Positions 57,174 through 64,000 of a stretch of 64,000 nt of DNA are shown here, piece by piece (within the stretch, counting starts at the first letter, position 1; each line of letters starts with the position of its first letter). The position numbers and the translations under genes were made by a program. This DNA comes from Streptomyces paradoxus (GTDB lineage: Bacteria; Actinomycetota; Actinomycetes; Streptomycetales; Streptomycetaceae): contig NZ_JACHGV010000017.1 in NCBI RefSeq assembly GCF_014202475.1, forward strand, positions 1-64,000. Direction: 5' to 3'. The notes below the pieces were generated by a model. That model had not been told where the DNA came from and did not search any database. It saw nothing but the letters and a program-made list of their open reading frames with translations.

Positions 57174-59276
57174 ATGAGTGCAGCCGGGTCTCCCGAGTCC
57201 GAGGGTGACGGTCCGGTGCGCGGGTCGGCGCGCCCGAGCGGGCTGCTGGACGTGCTGCGCGTGGCCTCGGTGGTCCTGGACGCCAAGGGCCGCATCGTGC
57301 TGTGGAGCCCGCAGGCCGAGGAACTGTTCGGGTACGAGGCACGGGAGGCGCTCGGGCAGTACGCCGCCCGGATCATGGTCCACGAGGAGCACGTCGACCT
57401 CGTGGTCAAGCTGTTCGCCGACGTCATGGGCACCGGGCAGAGCTGGGCCGGGGCCTTCCCGGTCCGCCGCAAGGACGGCGGCACCCGGCTGGTGGAGTTC
57501 CGCAACATGCGGCTGCTGGACGACCAGGGCGACGTCTACGCGCTCGGACTGTGCGCCGACCAGACGACCGTGCACCGGCTGGAGCGGGAGGTGGCGCTGT
57601 CGACCCGGATGATCGCGCAGTCCCCGATCGGGCTGGCCGTGCTGGACACCGAATTGCGGTACGTCTCGGTCAACCGGGCGCTGGAGGAGATCAACGGCGT
57701 GCCGGCCGAGGAGCACCTGGGCCGCACCCCGCGGGAGGTGGTGCCCCGGATGGACGTCGACGCTCTGGAGAGTGCGACGCGCCTCGTTCTGGAGACGGGC
57801 ACACCGGTCGTCGACCAGTCCACGGTCGGCCGCACCCCGGCCGACCCGCACCAGGATCACGCCTGGTCGGTCTCGCTGTACCGGCTGGAGAACGCCTTCG
57901 GGACCGTGCTGGGCGTGGCCGTCTCCATCGTCGATGTCACCGAGCAGTACCGGGCGGGCATCGAGGCCGAGGCCGCCCGACGGCGGCTGGCCCTGATTGC
58001 CGACGCCTCGGGGCGGATCGGCACCACGCTGGACCTGGACCGCACGGCCCGCGAGCTGGCCGAGGTAGCCGTGCCGGAGCTCGCCGACATCGCGGCCGTC
58101 GACCTGCTGGACGCGGTGGTGCAGGGCCGGCGTACCAGCCTGGGCCCCGCCGAGTCGGCCGTGATCCGCGCGCTGGCGGTGCAGGGGTACGACTCCGCCG
58201 AGGCGCTGGAGGCGGCCGACCCGCCCGGGCAGGTGGCCCGCTACGCTCCCGACCGGCTCGTCACCCAGTGCGTGCGCACGGCGAGCCCCGTGATGCTGCC
58301 GGAGGTCAAGGACGCGGACCTGGACCGTATCGCCCGCTCCTCCGAGGCGGCCGAGCTGCTGGGCCGGGCGGGGGTGCACTCCTATCTGGCCGTTCCGCTG
58401 ATCGCGCGGGGCGAGGTGCTGGGGGCGCTGGACCTCAAGCGCACCCGCAACCCGCTGCCGTTCAGCGAGGACGACCTGCTGCTGGCGCGTGAGCTGGCCG
58501 CCCGGGCCGCCGTGCAGATCGACAACGCCCGCTGGTACCAGAGCGCCCGCGAGACCGCGCTCACCCTCCAGCGCAGTCTGCTGCCCAGCCATCCGCCGGT
58601 GACGGGCGGGCTGGAGGTCGCCTCCCGCTACCAGCCGGCCGGGGCCACGAGTGAGGTCGGCGGCGACTGGTTCGATGTGATCCCGCTGGACGGCGGCAAG
58701 ACGGCGCTCGTCGTGGGCGACGTGATGGGCAGCGGCATCCCCGCGGCGGCGGCCATGGGGCGGCTGCGGACGGCGACCAACACCCTCGCCGCCCTCGACC
58801 TCGATCCGAACGTGCTCCTGGAGCACCTCGACAAGATCACCGCAGGCTTGGAACAGACCATCGCCACCTGCGTCTACGCCGTGCACGACCCCCATCTGCG
58901 CCAGTGCCGCATCGCCAACGCCGGACATCTGCCGCCGGTGCGCGTCCGGCCCGGCCGGTCCCCGGAGCTGCTCGACCTGCCGACCGGGGTCCCGCTCGGC
59001 GTGGGCGGTGTCGCCTTCTCCACCACCACCGTCGACCTCGAACCCGGCGACCGGCTGGTGTTCTACACCGACGGCCTCGTCGAGACCCGGCGTGACCCGC
59101 TCGACGAACGGCTCGGCACCCTGCTGTCCCTGCTCGACGGGCCCGACCGGCCGCTGGAGGAGGTCTGCGACCTGCTGCTGCGCACGCTGCACGAGCCGGA
59201 CAACTTCGACGACGTGGCACTGCTCATCGCGCGGGCGACCCCGCCGGACCGGGGGCTTGCGGGGCCTGCGGCCTGA
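57174..59276 (+). CDS. PAS-PAS-GAF SpoIIE-type PP2C phosphatase
   Basis: 700 residues. A first PAS (about 20-135, VVLDAKGRIVLWSPQAEELF), a second PAS (about 140-260, QSPIGLAVLDTELRYVSVNR), a GAF (about 290-450) and a C-terminal SpoIIE phosphatase (about 470-690) with EVGGDWFDVIPL, VVGDVMGSGIPAAAAMGRLR and NFDDVALLI carrying the metal Asp residues. Such proteins dephosphorylate anti-sigma-factor antagonists. Streptomycetes have dozens. The ATG at 57174 follows GGCGGGG. Its last 53 bases overlap the convergent methyltransferase gene. Confidence 0.93.
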   Translation: MSAAGSPESEGDGPVRGSARPSGLLDVLRVASVVLDAKGRIVLWSPQAEELFGYEAREALGQYAARIMVHEEHVDLVVKLFADVMGTGQSWAGAFPVRRKDGGTRLVEFRNMRLLDDQGDVYALGLCADQTTVHRLEREVALSTRMIAQSPIGLAVLDTELRYVSVNRALEEINGVPAEEHLGRTPREVVPRMDVDALESATRLVLETGTPVVDQSTVGRTPADPHQDHAWSVSLYRLENAFGTVLGVAVSIVDVTEQYRAGIEAEAARRRLALIADASGRIGTTLDLDRTARELAEVAVPELADIAAVDLLDAVVQGRRTSLGPAESAVIRALAVQGYDSAEALEAADPPGQVARYAPDRLVTQCVRTASPVMLPEVKDADLDRIARSSEAAELLGRAGVHSYLAVPLIARGEVLGALDLKRTRNPLPFSEDDLLLARELAARAAVQIDNARWYQSARETALTLQRSLLPSHPPVTGGLEVASRYQPAGATSEVGGDWFDVIPLDGGKTALVVGDVMGSGIPAAAAMGRLRTATNTLAALDLDPNVLLEHLDKITAGLEQTIATCVYAVHDPHLRQCRIANAGHLPPVRVRPGRSPELLDLPTGVPLGVGGVAFSTTTVDLEPGDRLVFYTDGLVETRRDPLDERLGTLLSLLDGPDRPLEEVCDLLLRTLHEPDNFDDVALLIARATPPDRGLAGPAA

Positions 59277-60072
59277 CGCCGGTCACCACATGGGCGTACA
59301 GCTCCTCGGACACGGCCAGCCGTGTCGCCAGGCCGGCGCGAGCGAAGGCCTCGACGGCGGCCGGGGCCTGGTGCCGGCTCGTCTCCACCAGGACGCAGCC
59401 GCCGGGGGCGAGCCAGCGGGGCGCCTCGGCCGCGACCCTGCGCAGCACGTCGAGGCCGTCCGTGCCGCCGTCGAGGGCCACCATCGGCTCGTGGTCCCGG
59501 GCCTCCTGGGGCAGCAGGCCGATCTCGTCGCTCGGCACGTACGGCACGTTGGCCGCCAGGATGTTGACGCGGCCGCGCAGCGCGACGGGCAGCGCCTCGA
59601 ACAGATCGCCTTGGTGGACCTGGCCGCCGGTGGCGGCGATGTTGCCGCGGGCGCACCGCACGGCAACCGGGTCGATGTCGGCGGCGTGCAGTTCGATGTC
59701 GCCGAGCGCGGCGGCCAGCGCCGCTCCCACGGCGCCCGAGCCGCAGCACAGGTCCACGACGACACTCGCCCCGGGCGCCCGCTCAAGGGCCTGCTCCACC
59801 AGGAACTCGGTGCGCCGGCGCGGCACGAAGACACCGGGCGCTACGGCGATGCGCAGACCCCGGAACCCGGCCCAGCCGACGACGAGTTCGAGCGGCAGGC
59901 CCGCGACGCGGCCCTCGACCATGGCGGTGGCCTCGGCCGGGGTGCGTGCGGTGGCGAGGATCAACTCGGCCTCGTCCTCGGCGAAGACGCACCCCGCGGT
60001 GCGCAGGGCGGCGACGACCGCGTCACGGGACGGCGGCGTGGCAGGGGGCACGGAGGAAGACACAGACGGCAT
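59224..60072 (-). CDS. HemK/PrmC-like N5-glutamine methyltransferase
   Basis: 282 residues. An N-terminal helical domain precedes an SAM Rossmann fold with VVDLCCGSGAVGAALA and DIDPVAVRCARGN. The catalytic NPPY of PrmC reads NVPY here (AANVPYVPSDE), with both Asn and Pro-Tyr kept. Probably an N5-glutamine methyltransferase of a protein other than the release factors, which are normally served by prmC beside prfA. It overlaps the end of the phosphatase gene by 53 bp, tail to tail. Confidence 0.88.
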   Translation of the reverse strand: MPSVSSSVPPATPPSRDAVVAALRTAGCVFAEDEAELILATARTPAEATAMVEGRVAGLPLELVVGWAGFRGLRIAVAPGVFVPRRRTEFLVEQALERAPGASVVVDLCCGSGAVGAALAAALGDIELHAADIDPVAVRCARGNIAATGGQVHQGDLFEALPVALRGRVNILAANVPYVPSDEIGLLPQEARDHEPMVALDGGTDGLDVLRRVAAEAPRWLAPGGCVLVETSRHQAPAAVEAFARAGLATRLAVSEELYAHVVTGVRPQAPQAPGPAGSPAR

Positions 60073-60281
60073 GAAGCCCAGAGCCTTTCGGGAACCGAAG
60101 GGCGCTCCGGCGATCGCCTACGACCGGCGATCCGCGCGACGTCGAGAGGAGAGCACCCGAGCTGACACAGCGGTAATGGGTCTCACCTCCTCGGCTTCCG
60201 ACGGCCGGGTCCTCCCCGGCCGGACGGCAACCCTACCCGACGGACCGGCCGCCCCGGACGGCGAGCGTGACACCGCCCGGT

Positions 60282-60303
60282 CAACTGGTTGGGTTGTGCA
60301 ACC
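60282..60303. promoter_or_regulatory. Candidate MarR autoregulatory site
   Basis: CAACTGGTTG (60282-60291) and GGTTGTGCAACC (60292-60303) are two adjacent small palindromes 40-60 bp before the marR start. The first matches the core of the 55337-55350 palindrome. Confidence 0.5.
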
Positions 60304-60342
60304 ATGGGAGGAGCCGTGCAGCACCGTGGTGAGGGAGGTCCC

Positions 60343-60756
60343 GTGCACAGCGCCGACGCCGTGGAGACCATCCAGCGGGAGATGACGGTCTTCGCCCGCC
60401 GCGCCCGGGCCGCGGCGGGCCGGATGCACCCCGAGCTGTCGCTGGTGTCGTACACCCTGCTGGGGCACCTGGAGGAGAGCGGCGGTTGCCGGGCCACCGA
60501 CCTGGCCGCCCACTACGCCCTGGACAAGTCCACCGTCAGCCGCCAGGTGGCCGGGCTGGAGAGCGCAGGTCTCATCGAGCGCCGCCCCGACCCGGCGGAC
60601 CAACGCGTCCAGGTCCTGCACCTGACGCGCTCCGGGCGGGACATCCTGTCCCAGGTCACCGAGAGCCGCCGGGCGGCCTTCCGGGAGCGCCTGGCCGGCT
60701 GGCCGGCGGAGGACCTGAACCGGTTCGCGGAGTACCTCGTGCGCTACAACGCGTAG
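60343..60756 (+). CDS. MarR family transcriptional regulator
   Basis: About 137 residues. Winged-helix DNA-binding core ATDLAAHYALDKSTVSRQVAG and AGLIERRPDPADQRVQVLHL with the usual DxR wing. The start is uncertain: GTG 60343 follows GGGAGG, while GTG 60316 follows GGAGGA and ATG 60304 also remains in frame. Alone on its transcript, 110 bp before the Moco protein gene. Two short palindromes upstream suggest autoregulation. Confidence 0.9.
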   Translation: MHSADAVETIQREMTVFARRARAAAGRMHPELSLVSYTLLGHLEESGGCRATDLAAHYALDKSTVSRQVAGLESAGLIERRPDPADQRVQVLHLTRSGRDILSQVTESRRAAFRERLAGWPAEDLNRFAEYLVRYNA

Positions 60757-60866
60757 GCCGGTCCCGGCCGGCGGGGCCGGGACACCCTGCACGTACGGTT
60801 GAGGGCGCAATCACCGAGCACACCGGTCCGGCGGGGCACCGCCGGCCGGCCCGGAGGCACCACCGC

Positions 60867-61464
<598 letters not shown>

Positions 61465-61472
<8 letters not shown>

Positions 61473-62220
61473 GACCTTCGTGCCCCCCACGCGGTTCGCC
61501 GTGCCCGGGCGCATCGCCGTGAGCGAGCAGGCCGCGTCCGAGTGGCAGACCGCCACCATCACCGGGATCCGCCGCGAGACCCCGCGGGTGGCCACCTTCC
61601 GGCTCGCGGTGCCCGGCTGGCCGGGGCACCTGCCCGGCCAGCACCTGATGGTGCGGCTGACCGCCGAGGACGGTTACGCGGCCCAGCGGCACTACTCGAT
61701 CGCCTCCGCGCCGGACGGCACCGGGCAGATCGAGCTGACCCTGGACCACGTCGAGGGCGGCGAGGCGTCGGGCTGGTTCCACACCGTCGCCCGGCCCGGG
61801 GACCGGGTCGAGGTGCGGGGGCCGGTGAGCGGCTTCTTCGCCTGGCCTGGCGACCGGCCCGCGCTGCTCATCGGGGCCGGCTCCGGCGTCGTACCGCTGA
61901 TGTCGATGATCCGGCACCACCGGGCCCGGAAACTCACCGTGCCGCTGCGGATGGTGGTGTCCGCGCGCAGCCCCGAGGAGCTCGTCTACGCCCGGGAGCT
62001 GGGCGCGGAGACGACCCCGGTCTTCACCCGGAGCGCGCCGGATGGTGTGGCGGTAGGACGTATGGCGGCCGCACATGTGGCGCCACTCCTGGCCGAGCAG
62101 CCTTCCGGTGGGTGGGAGGCCTATGTGTGCGGCTCCAACTCCTTCGCCGAGCACGCCTCCCGGCTGCTCGTGACGGCCGGTCAGCCGGTGGACCGGATCC
62201 GCATCGAGCGTTTCGGCTGA
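61465..62220 (+). CDS. FAD/NAD(P)-binding reductase partner of the Moco protein
   Basis: 251 residues of the ferredoxin-NADP reductase fold. RHYSIASAPDG binds FAD, LIGAGSGVVPLMSMIRHHRA binds the nucleotide, and the CGSNSFAEHASRLLV end matches the family. No 2Fe-2S plant-type ferredoxin domain is fused. The GTG start overlaps the upstream gene by eight bases, so the pair form one unit for electron transfer to or from the Mo centre. Confidence 0.88.
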
Positions 62221-62421
62221 CCCCGGCGTTTCGCCGCGGTCGCGCCGGGCACCCAGCCGGAGGGCCGGCGCAGGGCGGTCCCGCCGTGCGTACGGCCGGG
62301 GGCGATCGACGGGCGCCGGAGGGGGTACTCCGTCCGTGAGGGCACTCGCACGCGTGGCGCGGAGGGAGCGGCGGCGCACGGCCGCTCCGGGCCTCCGGCC
62401 GGTGACCGCGAGGAGGTGTAC

Positions 62422-63007
62422 ATGGGAACCCGGGTGCGCGGCTGGCGTTGGCGGAGCAGTCCGCTGCGGCGCCGGTCGGATGTCATCGAGGCGTGGACGG
62501 TGCTGGTGGTCGCCGTCCTCATCCTCGTGGGCGCGCCCCTGGCCGGAACGGCCGCCGCCCGGTGGGCCCACGGCGAGGCGCGGTCGGTGTCGGCCGAACA
62601 GCGGGCCGAGCGGCACCGTGTCCGGGCCGAGGTGGTCGACCGGAACGACGACACCCTGCCCTCGGTGCAGGCCGGTGGGCAGCACGCCTACCGGGCCACC
62701 GTGCGCTGGACCGAGCCGGGCGAAGGCACGCGCACCGCGACGGCCCGGGTTCCCGCGGACAACCCGGCAGGGGGAGACCGTGGACGTCTGGTTCGACGAG
62801 CGGGGCCGGAACGTGCTGCCGCCGGTGGACGACTCGGCGGTCTGGCAGCACACCCTCACCATCGGTACCTGCGCCGCGGGCGGCGCGGTGCTCGTGGTGC
62901 TCGTCGGCCACTTCCTCGTACGCCGGGTGGCGCTGCGCCACCGGCTCGCCGAGTGGGACCGGGCGTGGGCCCGTACGGAACCGCAGTGGACGCACCGCGA
63001 CGCGTGA
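62422..63007 (+). pseudogene. Rv1733c-like membrane protein gene with a +1 frameshift
   Basis: The frame from ATG 62422 (AGGAGG upstream) gives a first membrane helix and an outer domain up to ATARVPADNPAG. The expected continuation, ETVDVWFDERGRNVLPP with the second helix (VLVVLVGHFLV) and the tail ending TEPQWTHRD, is in another frame. Removing one G from the run of five at 62770-62774 joins the two parts into a normal protein of about 195 residues like 28452-29033. Either a recent mutation, phase variation or a sequencing error. Confidence 0.8.
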
Positions 63008-63164
63008 GACACGGCGTCGGACATCCGCCGCGTCGCACATCCGCGCCGGTGGCCGGTGCCCCGGAGCCAGGCCGGAAAAGCACCCTGGTCAGCCCTCCGA
63101 CCGCCCCCGTAGTGTGATCATCCGCACTGCCCTCGTAGCTGTTCCTCACCCAAGGCGGTCCTGC

Positions 63165-64000
63165 ATGGCCCTGTTCGACCTTCCGCTCGACGAACTCCGC
63201 GAGTACCGCAGCGCGGCCAACGAACCCGAGGACTTCGACGCGTTCTGGTCCAAAACCCTCCAGGAGGCGCGCGGGCACGATCTGGATGCCCGCTTCGAAC
63301 CGGTCGATACGGGCCTGTCCACCGTGCAGGTGCTCGACGTGACGTTCGCCGGTTTCGGCGGTCATCCGGTCAAGGGCTGGCTGACGCTCCCGGCGGGGGC
63401 GGACGGCCCGCTGCCGCTGGTCGTGGAGTTCATCGGCTACGGCGGCGGGCGCGGGCTGCCCCACGAGCACCTGCTGTGGGCGTCCTCGGGCCGGGCGCAC
63501 TTCGTGATGGACACCCGCGGGCAGGGCAGCGCGTGGGGCGGGGGCGGCGGCACGGCGGACCCGGTGGGCGGTGCGCCCGCCTACCCCGGTTTCATGACGC
63601 GCGGCATGGACGCCCCGGAGAACTACTACTACCGCCGGGTCTACACGGACGCCGTGCGCGCCGTGGAGGCGGCCCGCTCGCACCCCCTCACCGACCCGGC
63701 GCGCACGGTGGCCGTCGGTTCCAGCCAGGGCGGCGGCATCACGATCGCGGTCGGCGGCCTGGTCCCGGACCTGGCGGGCATCGCGCCGGACGTGCCGTTC
63801 CTGTGCGATTTCCCGCGCGCGGCGACGATCACGGACCGGCACCCGTACCGGGAGATCGGCCTCTACCTCAAGACGCACCGCGGCCGCACCGAGGACGCCC
63901 TGCGCACGCTGTCCTACTTCGACGGCGTCCACTTCGCCGCCCGCGGCCGCGCACCGGCGCTCTTCTCCGCCGCCCTGGAGGACCAGACCTGCCCGCCTTC
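63165..64000 (+). CDS. Acetyl xylan esterase / cephalosporin-C deacetylase family (AXE1), 3' end beyond window
   Basis: The first 278 residues of an AXE1-family alpha/beta-hydrolase that removes acetyl groups from xylo-oligosaccharides or acetylated small molecules. LFDLPLDELREYRSAANEPE is the family N-terminus, FVMDTRGQGSAWGG follows, and the nucleophile Ser is in VGSSQGGGI; DVPFLCDFPRA and HRGRTEDALRTLSYFD match. The Asp/His ends of the triad are partly outside the window. No signal peptide, so it acts inside the cell, consistent with taking up products of the secreted xylanase. Confidence 0.9.
   Translation, partial: MALFDLPLDELREYRSAANEPEDFDAFWSKTLQEARGHDLDARFEPVDTGLSTVQVLDVTFAGFGGHPVKGWLTLPAGADGPLPLVVEFIGYGGGRGLPHEHLLWASSGRAHFVMDTRGQGSAWGGGGGTADPVGGAPAYPGFMTRGMDAPENYYYRRVYTDAVRAVEAARSHPLTDPARTVAVGSSQGGGITIAVGGLVPDLAGIAPDVPFLCDFPRAATITDRHPYREIGLYLKTHRGRTEDALRTLSYFDGVHFAARGRAPALFSAALEDQTCPP

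Noticed and set aside
56511..59192. Minus-strand ORF of about 890 codons
   Set aside because: Antisense to the PAS-GAF-PP2C phosphatase, which has full domain evidence.

Overview
The window is high-GC actinobacterial DNA with strong third-position GC bias, GTG starts and families typical of Streptomyces: DUF6479-like and Rv1733c-like membrane proteins, a SigE-type sigma factor, SpoIIE-type phosphatases, secreted GH6, GH10 and GH75 enzymes, and Cys-containing leader peptides. It reads as a chromosomal segment, probably Streptomyces. No tRNA, rRNA, CRISPR array, replication origin or intact transposon was seen.

Positions 1-17,600 form an accessory catabolic region built from two parallel modules. 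Module A has a three-part kinase / M23-like / class III aminotransferase fusion on the minus strand, a CdaR/PucR-type regulator, and a HAD hydrolase plus FAD oxidase operon; the regulator is bracketed by inverted 108-bp elements. Module B has a GntR regulator, HAD - Rid - FAD oxidase - SolA-like oxidase on the plus strand, and Rid - D-serine dehydratase/D-threonine aldolase-like - SDR on the minus strand. The same palindromic operator lies before all three module B transcription units. The two Rid paralogues share an almost identical 236-bp block in inverted orientation. An M14 deacylase-like gene and fragments of an FAD oxidase, an SDR and an IS5-type transposase show a rearrangement history. 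The genes point to breakdown of an amino alcohol, hydroxy-amino acid or N-acyl/N-methyl amine, but the substrate cannot be read from sequence.

Positions 17,700-29,600 look like ordinary chromosome: acyl-CoA dehydrogenase, Cys-rich copper-binding-type protein, small hypothetical proteins, sigma factor with membrane partner, a GT2-GtrA / PIG-V-like membrane glycosylation pair, an NCS1 permease with a Cys-rich tail, a TrkA_C/CPA2 antiporter pair, an Rv1733c-like protein and a truncated winged-helix gene.

Positions 29,590-38,960 form a sulfur-acquisition-type locus. A tightly packed minus-strand operon encodes two LLM flavin monooxygenases, a GNAT protein, and an amino-acid-type ABC transporter with two binding proteins. 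The plus strand carries an orphan permease and a DszC/SfnB-like flavin monooxygenase. Two tiny Cys-containing ORFs, each placed right after a TTGACG promoter so that their mRNAs should be leaderless, precede the minus operon and the DszC-like gene.

Positions 39,100-64,000 hold a lipoprotein, a GCS2-type ligase, an orphan cytochrome oxidase subunit I, a plant-polysaccharide cluster (GH10-GH62 fusion and GH6, with candidate xylan- and CebR-type operators), dhaKLM, a GH75 chitosanase, an FN3 lipoprotein, a 2,4-dienoyl-CoA reductase divergent from an M20 peptidase, a PAS-GAF-PP2C phosphatase overlapping a HemK-like methyltransferase, a MarR regulator, a sulfite-oxidase-like Moco protein with a ferredoxin-reductase-like partner, a frameshifted Rv1733c-like gene, and an acetyl xylan esterase cut by the window end.
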